Part shown: in pieces, positions 16,866 through 24,823 of the stretch | How positions within the stretch are numbered: position 1 is the first letter of the stretch | Layout: every line of letters starts with the position of its first letter | Origin: Kitasatospora mediocidica KCTC 9733 | GTDB taxonomy: Bacteria; Actinomycetota; Actinomycetes; Streptomycetales; Streptomycetaceae | Assembly (NCBI RefSeq): GCF_000744225.1 | Contig: NZ_JQLN01000001.1 | Span: 620,001-684,000 of the forward strand | Direction of reading: 5' to 3' | Length of the DNA: 64,000 bases | Made by a program: the position numbers and the translations under genes | The notes under the pieces: generated by a model | Databases searched by the model: none | Seen by the model: only the letters and a program-made list of their open reading frames with translations | Told to the model about the DNA's origin: nothing

Positions 16866-17438
16866 TCAGCGTTCGAAGACGCCGGTCAGCCGGCCGCGGC
16901 CGAGCACGGGTGAGGCGAGGGCGGGCAGCAGGACGCGGGGGCGTGCGCGGTCCGGGGGCGCCACGTTCGGGCCGGTGTCCAGGGGGCTTTTCAGGGCGAA
17001 CAGTTGGAAGACGTAGCGGTGCGGCCCGTGGCCCTTGATGGGCGCCGGACCGTGGTAGCCGCGTCCGATGGTGGAGCGCAGCACCCGCACCCCGGGGCCG
17101 GGCTGCTTCGCGGCCAGCGCGCCGAGCTCCAGGGGTCCGGCTGCCGGGTCGACCAGGGCGACGCAGTGCACGGCGGGTTTGGTCAGCGGGACGTCGATGT
17201 CCTCGACGACCAGGAGCAGTTGTGCGGTGCCGGGCGGGAGCGGGGACCAGGACAGCCGGGGGGAGAGGTCGTCGCCGCCGATGTGCTTCGCGCAGTGCTG
17301 CAGCGCCAGGGATCCGCCGTCGCTGACGTCGCGGCTGCTGAGGGTCAGCAGCTCGGGGCCGTGGAGGTTGGGCAGGTTCCAGGCCGCATGGGTCTCGCCT
17401 GCCCTGCGGTTGTTCAGGAGCCGGCCGAGCAGGGTCAT
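16866..17438 (-). CDS. YbhB/YbcL-type phosphatidylethanolamine-binding protein homologue
   Basis: A 190-residue protein of the PEBP/Raf-kinase-inhibitor-like family. Family features seen are DDLSPRLSWSPLPPGTAQLLLVVEDIDVP, HCVALVDP, GRGYHGPAPIKGHGPHRYVFQLFAL (the anion-binding GxGxHRYxF loop) and the closing helix. There is no signal peptide. The role in bacteria is uncertain. It is translationally coupled to the 44-residue gene upstream through a 4-base ATGA overlap and lies last in a MarR-led operon. Confidence 0.85.
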   Translation of the reverse strand: MTLLGRLLNNRRAGETHAAWNLPNLHGPELLTLSSRDVSDGGSLALQHCAKHIGGDDLSPRLSWSPLPPGTAQLLLVVEDIDVPLTKPAVHCVALVDPAAGPLELGALAAKQPGPGVRVLRSTIGRGYHGPAPIKGHGPHRYVFQLFALKSPLDTGPNVAPPDRARPRVLLPALASPVLGRGRLTGVFER

Positions 17439-17569
17439 CGGGTGGCCTCGACCCGGTCGACGATCTCGGCGGTGGTGGCGGTTTCGCCGATCCTGGGGAA
17501 GACGCGTTCGATGCTGTGGCGGTGGGAGTCGGCGTCGGGGTCGCTGGGGTCGGTCGTGGTCAGTGCCAT
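17435..17569 (-). CDS. 44-residue protein between MarR and PEBP genes
   Basis: A very short gene: an acidic, Ser/Asp-rich start (TTTDPSDPDADSH), then a predicted helix HSIERVFPRIGETATTAEIV. It has AGGAGAGGCAAC right before its ATG, overlaps the MarR stop by 10 bases and shares ATGA with the PEBP gene, so it is very likely translated. The helix resembles the start of small three-helix-bundle dimerisation proteins of actinomycetes, but it is shorter. No function can be given. Confidence 0.65.
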   Translation of the reverse strand: MALTTTDPSDPDADSHRHSIERVFPRIGETATTAEIVDRVEATR

Positions 17570-18048
17570 GGTTGCCTCTCCTGTGGGTGGCGGACTCGGT
17601 CCGTGGCTGAGACGCGCTGCGCCAGTCTCTCCAACAGCGGTGCCGCCGCGTTGAGTTGCTCCAGCTCGGTCGGCGTGAACGCGCCGCCGGTCAAGGCCTG
17701 GGAGATGAGCTCGGTCCGCGCGTTGCGCTTGTTCTTCAGCGCCTGCGAGCCGGCCTCGGTCACCGTCAGCACCACGCGCCTGCCGTCCTGCGGATCCGGG
17801 CGCCGTTCGACCAGACCACGGGCCCGCAGTGCGCCGAGCGTCGCCCCCATCGCCTGCGCCGTGATCTGCACCTCCCTGGCCAGCGCCGAGGAGGTGGTGG
17901 GACCCGAGCGGTCCAGGCACGACAGCGCGGTCCGTTCGGGCATCGTGAGCCCGCCCCCGGTGGGTACTTGGCGCACCCGGCGCACCAGCGCGCTGATGCT
18001 CGCCAGGAGAGCTACGGCGACACCGCTCGGGTCCAGGTCCTCGTCCAT
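17560..18048 (-). CDS. MarR-family transcriptional regulator
   Basis: A 162-residue winged-helix repressor. The DNA-binding part is SALAREVQITAQAMGATLGALRARGLVERRPDPQDGRRVVLTVTEAG (about residues 52-100), with dimerisation helices at both ends. MarR proteins usually repress their own operon and release DNA on binding a phenolic or oxidising ligand. Here the operon would include the 44-residue gene and the PEBP gene. A probable operator lies 6-16 bases upstream of the ATG (18054-18064). Confidence 0.9.
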   Translation of the reverse strand: MDEDLDPSGVAVALLASISALVRRVRQVPTGGGLTMPERTALSCLDRSGPTTSSALAREVQITAQAMGATLGALRARGLVERRPDPQDGRRVVLTVTEAGSQALKNKRNARTELISQALTGGAFTPTELEQLNAAAPLLERLAQRVSATDRVRHPQERQPWH

Positions 18049-18080
18049 ATACTAAGGCTACCTTATCAATCTGCCTTATG
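18049..18080 (-). promoter_or_regulatory. Candidate MarR operator/promoter
   Basis: This AT-rich block in GC-rich surroundings contains the inverted repeat AAGGCTACCTT (18054-18064). CCTTAT is repeated at 18061-18066 and 18074-18079. It lies directly before the MarR ATG, where autoregulation would act. Confidence 0.5.
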
Positions 18081-18124
18081 GTTTTCCGCAGAGCGACGGG
18101 CCGCCGAGCCAGCGGGCGCGGGGG

Positions 18125-19015
18125 TCAGCCGTGGGCTGTGGCACTGAGCAGGTCGGTCACCAGGGCGAGGGGCGGCCAATCGAGGCGGCCGTGCCGGGCC
18201 ACCGCGTAGGCGCGCAGCTCGACGTCGGGTGCGGCCAGCGGGACGAGGCGCACGTCGGGCAGGGTGGGGAAGCCGATCGGCAGCAGGGCGACGCCCAGGC
18301 CGGCCGCGATCATCTCCTGGACCAGGTCGAGGCTGTCGGCCTGGTGGGTGACGCGGGGGCGGAACCCCGCCATCGAGGCGAGCGTGCGGATCACCTCCTC
18401 ATCGGCCGTGTTGCGGGAGTTGACGATCCAGTCGTGGTCGCGGAAGCGGGCGAAGACGTCCAGCGTCGTTCCGTCGCCCGGCTCCGCGTCGGCCGGCACG
18501 CCGAGCCCCCACCTGGCGGTCCACAACGGGGTCGCGCTGACGGTGGGGTCCTCGGCGGCCGGTGCGAGGTTGTAGTCGTAGGTGAGGGCGAGGTCCACCT
18601 CGTCGGCGGCCAGCAGCTCCAGCGACTCGGCGGGCTCGTGTTCCCGGATGAGGATGTGGACCTGCGGACTGGTGGCGGCAAGGCCGACCACGACGGGGAG
18701 CAGGTAGCCGCGGATGGCGGTGGCGAAGCCGGCGACCCGCAGGGTGCCGTTGGGCTCGGCGCCCGGTCCGAGGTCGCGGTGGGCGGTCTCGACCGCCGCG
18801 AGGATCGTCACCGCGTGCTCGGCGAGCCGCCGGCCGGCCGGCGTCAGGCGGACCAGCCGCCCGACGGGCTCGATCAGCGGGGTCTCCATGTCGCGGGCAA
18901 GGGCGGCGACCTGCTGCGAGACCGTCGAGGTGGTGATGCCGAGCACATCCGCGACCGCGCGCATCGAGCCCAGTCGGGACAACTCCGCCAGGATTTGCAG
19001 CCGCCGTGTCTCCAT
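18125..19015 (-). CDS. LysR-family transcriptional regulator
   Basis: A 296-residue regulator. The N-terminal helix-turn-helix reads LAELSRLGSMRAVADVLGITTSTVSQQVAALARDMETPLIEPVGRLVRLTPAGRRL (residues 9-65, split here for description). A periplasmic-binding-protein-like effector domain covers about residues 90-290. It is divergent from the EamA exporter gene 84 bases away, a classic arrangement in which the LysR protein controls the exporter in response to its substrate. Confidence 0.9.
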   Translation of the reverse strand: METRRLQILAELSRLGSMRAVADVLGITTSTVSQQVAALARDMETPLIEPVGRLVRLTPAGRRLAEHAVTILAAVETAHRDLGPGAEPNGTLRVAGFATAIRGYLLPVVVGLAATSPQVHILIREHEPAESLELLAADEVDLALTYDYNLAPAAEDPTVSATPLWTARWGLGVPADAEPGDGTTLDVFARFRDHDWIVNSRNTADEEVIRTLASMAGFRPRVTHQADSLDLVQEMIAAGLGVALLPIGFPTLPDVRLVPLAAPDVELRAYAVARHGRLDWPPLALVTDLLSATAHG

Positions 19016-19025
19016 CCGGCCATTG

Positions 19026-19040
19026 TTCAGCTTTCCCGAA
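19026..19040. promoter_or_regulatory. Candidate LysR box
   Basis: TTCAGCTTTCCCGAA is a short dyad (TTC-N9-GAA, containing T-N11-A) in the 84-base divergent spacer between the LysR and EamA genes. The layout fits LysR-type binding sites; it is a candidate only. Confidence 0.35.
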
Positions 19041-19099
19041 CGAATTGTCCATGATCGCCACGTGGACGCGAGCGGTGGGGGCGCAATCTACTGGGTCCC

Positions 19100-20056
19100 A
19101 TGAGTCCGCTGGTAGCCGCCATCCGTCGCCCCGCCGTCCGTCCGCACCTGACCGGAGCCCAGGGCGGCGCCCTGATGGCCATGGGTGCGATGTCCTCGGT
19201 CCAGCTGGGGCTGGCCCTGTCGGTGCCGCTCTTCGCCCAACTCGGCGCCACGGGCACGGCCGGACTGCGGCTGGCCTGGGCCGGCGTCCTGGTCCTGTTG
19301 CTGGTCCGCCCGCGTCCCCGCGACTTCGCCCGCCGGGACCTGCTGGCCTGCGCACTGCTGGGCCTGGTGACCGCCGGCATGGTGATGCTCTTCATGCTCT
19401 CCGCCGCACGCATACCGCTGGGCACCGCGAGCGCGCTGGAGTTCCTCGGCCCGCTCTCGGTGTCCCTGCTCCGTCCGGGCGGCGGGCGCAAGCACTGGGC
19501 CGCCCTGGCCGCGCTGGGCGTCGTCCTGCTGACCGAGCCCTGGCACGGCGGCATCGACCCGGCCGGCCTCGGCTTCGCGCTCGGCGCGGCGGCCTGCTGG
19601 GCCGGGTACATCCTGTTGACCCAGCGCGTCGGCGACCGGGTCACCGGGCTGAAGGGGTTGGCGGTCTCGCTGCCGGTGGCGGGCGTGGTCGCGACCGTGG
19701 TCGCCGCACCGTCCGAGCTCAGCCGTGCGACCTGGCCGCTGGTCCTCGTCATGCTGGGGCTGGCCGCGCTGAGCACCGTGCTGCCCTTCACGCTCGAGTT
19801 CCTCGCGCTGCGCCGCCTCACTGCCGGCGCGTTCGGCACGCTGATGAGCCTGGAGCCGGCGATCGCGCTGCTGATGGGGATCCTGGTGCTCGGTCAGATT
19901 CCCGGCCTGGCACCGGCGGCCGGCGTCGTGCTGGTGGTGATCGCCGGTACCGGCGCCACTCGCACGGGCGGGCGGGAGCCGGTGGCGCAGGCAGCGGAGG
20001 CGGAGGCGGAGGCCATAGCGGAACGCGAGGTCCGCGAGCCGACGCTCTGCGCCTGA
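19100..20056 (+). CDS. EamA/RhtA-type drug-metabolite exporter
   Basis: A 318-residue inner-membrane protein with about ten hydrophobic helices in two EamA repeats (about residues 25-145 and 155-285). RhtA-like landmarks are GxxGTAGLRLAWAGVL, ARIPLGTASALEFLGPL, and in repeat two LPFTLEFLALRRLTAGAFGTLMSLEPAIALLMG. RhtA-type members export amino acids such as threonine or homoserine. The C-terminal 35 residues are hydrophilic and Glu/Ala-rich. It is probably controlled by the divergent LysR gene. Confidence 0.88.
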   Translation: MSPLVAAIRRPAVRPHLTGAQGGALMAMGAMSSVQLGLALSVPLFAQLGATGTAGLRLAWAGVLVLLLVRPRPRDFARRDLLACALLGLVTAGMVMLFMLSAARIPLGTASALEFLGPLSVSLLRPGGGRKHWAALAALGVVLLTEPWHGGIDPAGLGFALGAAACWAGYILLTQRVGDRVTGLKGLAVSLPVAGVVATVVAAPSELSRATWPLVLVMLGLAALSTVLPFTLEFLALRRLTAGAFGTLMSLEPAIALLMGILVLGQIPGLAPAAGVVLVVIAGTGATRTGGREPVAQAAEAEAEAIAEREVREPTLCA

Positions 20057-20214
20057 TCGGACGGGCCGCGAGGGGCGTCGGCACTGCTGGCTCCGGTGGA
20101 GCGGACGGGTCGTTGGTGCGGGGCCGGCCCCCGTCCCGGCGGGCGCCGGTTGGGAAGACGATCGTCAGTCAGGAAGGGCGGAGCGCCCACACGGGGAGTG
20201 CTGTCCCTGGCCGA

Positions 20215-20276
20215 CGGGGCTAGCCCCGCGATGAACATGCTGAAGCAAGTTGGTGGTACTTGCAACCTCAACGCAA
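20215..20276 (+). promoter_or_regulatory. sodF control region: palindrome and Nur-box-like operator
   Basis: TTGCAACCTCAACGCAA at 20260-20276 fits the form tTGCaa-N5-ttGCAA described for Nur, the nickel-responsive repressor that shuts off Fe-superoxide dismutase when nickel is present. Two bases of the right half differ. A perfect CGGGGCTAGCCCCG palindrome precedes it (20215-20228). The operator lies 50 bases before the sodF ATG. Confidence 0.6.
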
Positions 20277-20325
20277 TAGTGTGGGACCGGCAAGATCACC
20301 GACCGCCGAAAGGGGCCGTGTCCTG

Positions 20326-20928
20326 ATGGGCACCTACGCACTGCCGGACCTGCCGTACGACTACTCCGCCCTGGAGCGCGCGATGAGCGCCGAGATCCTG
20401 GAGCTGCACCACTCCAAGCACCACGCCGCCTACGTGAAGGGCGCCAACGACACCCTGGAGCAGCTGGCCGAGGCCCGCTCCAAGGGGCAGTTCGGCAGCC
20501 TGGTCGGGCTGCAGAAGACCCACGCGTTCCATCTGTCGGGCCATGTGCTGCACTCGCTGTTCTGGGAGAACCTCTCCCCGGAGGGCGGCGACCGCCCCGA
20601 CGGCGTGCTCGGCAGCGCGATCGAGGAGCACTTCGGCAGCTTCGAGGCGTTCCGCGGCCAGCTCACCGCCGCCACCACCGGCGTCCAGGGCTCGGGGTGG
20701 GGGATCCTGGCATGGGAGCCGGTCAGCCGCAGCCTGATCGTCGAGCAGGTCTACGACCACCACGGCAACGTCGGCCAGGGCACCACCCCGCTGCTCGCCT
20801 TCGACGCCTGGGAGCACGCCTACTACCTCCAGTACCGCAACGTCCGCCCGGACTACGTCGAGAAGCTCTGGGACGTCGTCAACTGGACGGACGTCGCCGC
20901 CCGGTTCACGGCAGCCACCGCGGCCTGA
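20326..20928 (+). CDS. sodF: Iron superoxide dismutase
   Basis: A 200-residue cytosolic enzyme that converts superoxide to oxygen and hydrogen peroxide. The Fe/Mn-SOD metal ligands are all visible: His28 (ELHHSKHH), His76 (GHVLHSLFW), Asp160 and His164 ([11 protein letters not shown]). The ATG follows AAAGGGG. Streptomycetes carry SodF plus the nickel enzyme SodN, and nickel represses sodF through Nur; a matching operator is present upstream. A large hairpin closes the gene. Confidence 0.95.
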   Translation: MGTYALPDLPYDYSALERAMSAEILELHHSKHHAAYVKGANDTLEQLAEARSKGQFGSLVGLQKTHAFHLSGHVLHSLFWENLSPEGGDRPDGVLGSAIEEHFGSFEAFRGQLTAATTGVQGSGWGILAWEPVSRSLIVEQVYDHHGNVGQGTTPLLAFDAWEHAYYLQYRNVRPDYVEKLWDVVNWTDVAARFTAATAA

Positions 20929-20930
20929 CC

Positions 20931-20974
20931 CCGCCGGCTGACCCGGCCAGCTGACCTGGCGGACGCGCCGGCGG
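20931..20974. terminator. Bidirectional terminator between sodF and the deacetylase gene
   Basis: Outer arms CCGCCGGC (20931-20938) and GCCGGCGG (20967-20974) enclose further pairing of GGCCAG with CTGGC. It occupies the whole space between two convergent stop codons. Confidence 0.65.
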
Positions 20975-20975
20975 C

Positions 20976-21857
20976 TCAGGCCAGAGCTTCATGGAGACGG
21001 ACGAAGCGGCGGCCCTCGGCCAGCAGGGCCGGCAGGGCCGCCGCGAAGCCGGGTGCCGTCCCGCCGCCCGGGTGGTTCATGTGGGCGATCACGATGGCGC
21101 CCGGCGGGGCGGCCGCGACCTCCCGGCGGACCTCGTCGGCGCCGAGGGTGGCGCCGGCGTCGCCGTTGACGCTGAAGCCGGCGACGCGTTCGCCCAGATC
21201 GGTGACGATCCGGGTGGCGACCTCGTCGTAGTGGGCGGTGCCGGAGCGGAAGAAGCGCGGCGGCCGTCCGAGCAGGGCGGCCAGCTTCGCCGCGTTGCCC
21301 GCGACCTCGTCGTACACCTCGCCCGCGTCCCGGGTGCCCGCGATGGCGTACGCCGAGCGGCCGGTGACCGAGAGCGGACGGTGGGCCGTGCCGTGGTTGG
21401 CGATCTCGAACAGCGGATCGCCGGCGAGGCTCTCGAACTCGGCGGGGCGGGCGTCGACCCAGCGGCCGTTGAGGAAGAGCGTCGCGGGGACGCCGTTGGC
21501 CCGCAGGATCTCGATCAGCTCCGCGTCGTACCCGTTGCCGCCGGGACCGCCGCAGGCGTCGAAGGTGAGTGCCGTGGCCCGCACGCCGCCGGGTAGTTCG
21601 GTGATCACTCCGGACGTCGTCATGCCCCACTCCTCGGGCACCGCGTCCCCGTACCGCGCCACCACCTCGGCCCGGCCGACGACGGGCACGGGCGAGGGCG
21701 CGGACGTGGGAGGGGCTGCGGGAGGGATGGCGGGAGAGGCTGCGGGAGGTGCTGCGGAAGGTCCCGCCGCCCCCCGCCAGGCCTCGGCGACAGGCCGCGA
21801 CCCCGCCAGCGCACCGCCCGCCGCCAACGCCAGGACCGCCCGACGGCTCAGCACCAT
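20976..21857 (-). CDS. Secreted polysaccharide deacetylase (NodB fold)
   Basis: A 293-residue exported protein. The N-terminus SRRAVLALAAGGALAG is a twin-arginine-type signal; a Pro/Ala/Ser linker (about residues 35-62) follows. The deacetylase domain (about 80-290) shows TFDACGGPGGNGYD (first Asp), NHGTAHRPL (the HxxxxH metal site) and FRSGTAHYD. It would deacetylate a cell-wall glycan. The ATG at 21857 is preceded by GGAGGTG at good spacing, which decides against the GTG eight codons earlier. Confidence 0.85.
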   Translation of the reverse strand: MVLSRRAVLALAAGGALAGSRPVAEAWRGAAGPSAAPPAASPAIPPAAPPTSAPSPVPVVGRAEVVARYGDAVPEEWGMTTSGVITELPGGVRATALTFDACGGPGGNGYDAELIEILRANGVPATLFLNGRWVDARPAEFESLAGDPLFEIANHGTAHRPLSVTGRSAYAIAGTRDAGEVYDEVAGNAAKLAALLGRPPRFFRSGTAHYDEVATRIVTDLGERVAGFSVNGDAGATLGADEVRREVAAAPPGAIVIAHMNHPGGGTAPGFAAALPALLAEGRRFVRLHEALA

Positions 21858-21974
21858 GACCCGCACCTCCACGCTTGTCACACCATCAGACAGACCACCC
21901 CTCTGCTTCTATGAATACCGATCAGCCGGGACCCGCAACTTCACCGCCCGGCCCGCCCGAACGGCGTCGCCTGC

Positions 21975-21980
21975 TAGCGT
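21975..21980 (+). promoter_or_regulatory. -10 element of a probable leaderless promoter
   Basis: TAGCGT fits the actinobacterial TANNNT -10 element and stands exactly 7 bases before the GTG at 21988. No Shine-Dalgarno sequence is present. Transcription would begin at or next to the start codon. Confidence 0.5.
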
Positions 21981-21987
21981 TTCGGCT

Positions 21988-22755
21988 GTGCTGTCGGTCT
22001 ATCTGGCTCCCCTGGGCGCAGGCCCCTGCTTCCAACGCGAGCCGGACCGCCCCTACTACGCGGCGAGCACGATGAAGGTCGCCGTGCTCGCGGCGCTGTA
22101 CCGAAGTGGCCTGGATCTCGACACACCGGTACCGGTCACCAACGCGTTCCGGTCGGCGGCCCCCGTGCCCGCGCCCTCGTACGGGATCCCGCCGGACTGG
22201 GAGACCGACGCCGAGACCTGGCACCTGCTGGGCACGCGCGCGTCGCTGCGCAGGCTGGCGCGGCAGATGATCGTCCACTCCTCGAATCTCGCCACCAACA
22301 CGATCCTGGACCACGTCGGGTTCGACGCCGTCAACGAGGTCTGGCGGCTGGCCGGCGCCCTGCACAGCGTCACGCGCCGGGGCATCGAGGACGCGGCCGC
22401 CCGGGCCGTCGGGTTGACCAATCTGGTGACCGCGGCCGACCTCGCGAGACTGGTGACCTGGTTGCCCGGCGAGTTGCTGGAGCTGCTCGCCGCGAACGTC
22501 CACGACGTGGACCTCGCGGCCGGCCTGCCGGCCGGGACGCCGATCGCCTTCAAGAACGGCTGGATCACCGGCATCCGGCACAGCGTCGGAGTCGTCCGCC
22601 CGCCGGACTCCCCCGCCTATGTGATCGCCGTCTGCTACGCGGGACCACTCGCCAACGGAGATGCCACCGGCGATCCGGCCGCCCGGGTGCTGGCCCGGGT
22701 CTCGGCCGGAGTCTGGTCACGTCGCCATCGGCTGACGGCCGGCGAAGCGCGCTGA
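21988..22755 (+). CDS. Class A beta-lactamase-fold serine hydrolase
   Basis: A 255-residue protein of the penicillin-recognising superfamily. STMK (Ser27-Lys30) is the nucleophile motif, SSN (98-100) takes the place of SDN, and KNG (189-191) takes the place of KTG. No signal peptide is visible from this start, so it may act in the cytosol or use an alternative export route. The exact motif variants make true beta-lactamase activity uncertain. The GTG is supported by a TANNNT element 7 bases upstream. Confidence 0.82.
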   Translation: MLSVYLAPLGAGPCFQREPDRPYYAASTMKVAVLAALYRSGLDLDTPVPVTNAFRSAAPVPAPSYGIPPDWETDAETWHLLGTRASLRRLARQMIVHSSNLATNTILDHVGFDAVNEVWRLAGALHSVTRRGIEDAAARAVGLTNLVTAADLARLVTWLPGELLELLAANVHDVDLAAGLPAGTPIAFKNGWITGIRHSVGVVRPPDSPAYVIAVCYAGPLANGDATGDPAARVLARVSAGVWSRRHRLTAGEAR

Positions 22756-23005
22756 GCCCGGGAATCCGGCGGGTCGGACCAGGTGGGAAATGCCGCACTG
22801 CTGTAGGCCCGACAGACCGGAACGGGAGGGGCCGGGGTCGCCCCCGGCCGCTGCCGGCGGCGCGCCTCAGGTCTCCCTGGTCCCGCAGGAGTTGATAACG
22901 TTCTGTCCTGTCCTGCCTTCGCCGCTGAGAGAGCGGCGCCACGTCGGATCGGGCGCGCCTGGGGGGACGTGGCCGGCACACCTTCGACAAACGAGGGGAC
23001 GGACA

Positions 23006-23152
23006 ATGACGATCCAGCAGCCGAAACCGCACCTGGTTGTGGCGGAGGTATCCGTCGCCCTGGAGGTGGAACCGACCTTCAGCGCCCAAATCGACTCGCC
23101 CGACTTCCAGGTGGAACTGGAGTACGCGGGGATGACGGTGCTGCGCGGCTAG
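23006..23152 (+). CDS. 48-residue peptide of unknown function
   Basis: A small product starting MTIQQPKPHLVVAEVSVALE and ending in YAGMTVLRG. It has no Cys, Lys is rare, and the middle alternates hydrophobic and acidic residues. GAGGGGAC stands 6 bases before the ATG. It lies 128 bases before a gene for a secreted serine protease on the same strand. It could be a secreted or modified peptide precursor, but no modification enzyme is nearby. Not recognised. Confidence 0.5.
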   Translation: MTIQQPKPHLVVAEVSVALEVEPTFSAQIDSPDFQVELEYAGMTVLRG

Positions 23153-23267
23153 TGCCGCGTCAGGCAACAGGGACTCCGATACAGGAATGAAACGCTCTTT
23201 ACCGGACGGCCCTTTGACCGATGAAAGGATGAAACCCGCTTCAGACGCGACTCTGATGTTCCGCTCC

Positions 23268-23273
23268 TACAGT
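23268..23273 (+). promoter_or_regulatory. -10 element of a probable leaderless promoter
   Basis: TACAGT (TANNNT) ends 7 bases before the ATG at 23281, with no ribosome site between. This is the same geometry as at 21975. It favours the ATG at 23281 over the GTG at 23272. Confidence 0.5.
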
Positions 23274-23280
23274 GCCGTCC

Positions 23281-24330
23281 ATGCCAACACATTCCGGTCG
23301 AATCACACGTCAGATCGCCGCCGTGGGAGCCCTCCTGCTCAGTGCGACCACTGCGGCGGCGCTGTTGCCGACCGCGGCCTTCGCCGCGGAGGCGGACTCC
23401 GTCAGCACGCATTCCGGCGCCACCACCGAGCAGGAGCGCAGCCGGATCGACACCTACTGGACCCCCACCCGCATGAAACTGGCGGGCGCCCTGGTCCCCG
23501 AGATCACCCCGGTGCCCGCGGACGACGACACGCCTGACGATCCGCGTCCGCTTCCCGCCGACACGCTGGATCCCGGGGCCGTCTGGACGCACGGCGGCGC
23601 GGTGACCAAGAGCATCGGCCGGCTCTTCTTCACCTTCTCCGACGGTTACGACGGCAGTTGCACCGCGACGGTCGTCAACAGCGCGAACCGCAGCACAGTG
23701 ATCTCGGCGGCGCACTGTCTGCGGACCGTGGGAGCCCCCGCCACCGACAGCACCTGGAACCACAACCTCTACTTCGTCCCCGGCTACCGCAACGGGACGA
23801 AACCGCTCGGCGGTTTCACCATCAGGACCGTGGCCACCTCCTCCCGCTGGGACGCCGATCCGGCCCACACGACCCCGGACGACGTCGCCCTCGCCGGGTA
23901 CGACACCGGAATCCTCGTGGCGAACCCGGCGGCCGGGGGGCGACGGATCGCGGACGTCACGGGAAGCCAGCGGATCGCGTTCACCAAGCCCGTCAAGGAC
24001 GAGTTCATCCACACCTTCGGGTACCCGAAGGACCGGCTCAACGACCCGAGCGCCAAGTACGCCGGATCCCGCATGATCCACTGCGCCGGACCGGCCACGC
24101 CCGCCCCCAAGGCCCCCCTCCTGTGGGGTGAGCCCTGCGACATGTCGCATGGCGCCAGCGGCGGCCCGCACCTCGCACAGTTCGACACCCGAACCGGTGT
24201 CGGCACCGTCGTCGGCGTCACCAGCACCACCGACGGACTCGCGGGCGGGCCGGCCAACACGCTCTACGCCACCCGCCTCGGGGACAGCGCCCACCGCCTC
24301 TACACCTGGGCGCAGACCCGCGCGGCCTGA
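23281..24330 (+). CDS. Secreted trypsin-like serine protease
   Basis: A 349-residue exported protein. Its signal peptide is about residues 1-36 (basic RITRQ, hydrophobic core, cleavage near AFAAEA). After a propeptide-like region comes a chymotrypsin-fold domain with His145 (VISAAHCLR), Asp201 (TTPDDVALAGYD) and Ser293 (HGASGG). Four Cys near the active residues could form disulfides. It resembles the secreted peptidase group of streptomycetes with a V8-like GASGG motif. It is followed by a strong terminator. Confidence 0.88.
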   Translation: MPTHSGRITRQIAAVGALLLSATTAAALLPTAAFAAEADSVSTHSGATTEQERSRIDTYWTPTRMKLAGALVPEITPVPADDDTPDDPRPLPADTLDPGAVWTHGGAVTKSIGRLFFTFSDGYDGSCTATVVNSANRSTVISAAHCLRTVGAPATDSTWNHNLYFVPGYRNGTKPLGGFTIRTVATSSRWDADPAHTTPDDVALAGYDTGILVANPAAGGRRIADVTGSQRIAFTKPVKDEFIHTFGYPKDRLNDPSAKYAGSRMIHCAGPATPAPKAPLLWGEPCDMSHGASGGPHLAQFDTRTGVGTVVGVTSTTDGLAGGPANTLYATRLGDSAHRLYTWAQTRAA

Positions 24331-24343
24331 CCTCCCGTCCACT

Positions 24344-24378
24344 CCTGCCCGGCCGGTGTCTCCTCCCGGCCGGGCAGG
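24344..24378 (+). terminator. Hairpin after the protease gene
   Basis: A perfect 13-base stem: CCTGCCCGGCCGG (24344-24356) with CCGGCCGGGCAGG (24366-24378) and a 9-base loop, beginning 13 bases after the stop codon. Confidence 0.8.
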
Positions 24379-24554
24379 GGAGCCGGCTCGCAGGACTGCG
24401 CCTGGTCCACCGCTCCGACTCTCGGGTTGCCGGCCGCCGTGATCGCGTACACCACGGCCAGGCACCTGGTGACCCCCGTCGGCGCGGCGCCGCGCTGCTC
24501 GCCTCGACCGGCCTGACAACGCTGGCCTGCGCCGCCTTCGCACCGGTCCTCGGG

Positions 24555-24803
24555 ATGGGCAGCCACTCGTTCGGGCTCACGCACGGCGCCGTCCTCGCCG
24601 CCACCACGCTGATGGTGCCGGGACTTCTCGGCGTCTCGGGCGGGCAGGAGGACCGACTGCTGCGGGCGCTGCGGGAACGGGCCGCCGCCGCGGAGGCGGC
24701 CGTCTACGGGGGCGACGCGGCGGTGCGCGCGGCGGCGACGGGTCGGGAGCCGGCCCGCCGGGCAGCCCGGCTGAACATGCTGCGGGCGATCAACGCTCAG
24801 TAG
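24555..24803 (+). CDS. Small membrane protein, perhaps 5'-truncated
   Basis: An 82-residue product. A hydrophobic segment (AVLAATTLMVPGLLGV) is followed by a charged Ala/Arg/Glu-rich helix. The same frame is open and hydrophobic for 24 codons before the ATG (ALLASTGLTTLACAAFAPVL) but has no start. A neighbouring frame upstream reads AYTTARHLVTPVG, hinting at a frameshifted longer ancestor. Function unknown; it may be a remnant. Confidence 0.4.
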   Translation: MGSHSFGLTHGAVLAATTLMVPGLLGVSGGQEDRLLRALRERAAAAEAAVYGGDAAVRAAATGREPARRAARLNMLRAINAQ

Positions 24804-24823
24804 TACGAGGCCGGTCCACCCGT

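Noticed and set aside
21238..21987. N-terminal extension of the beta-lactamase-fold gene
   Set aside because: It is antisense to the deacetylase gene and low in complexity; the GTG at 21988 with its TANNNT element is the better start.
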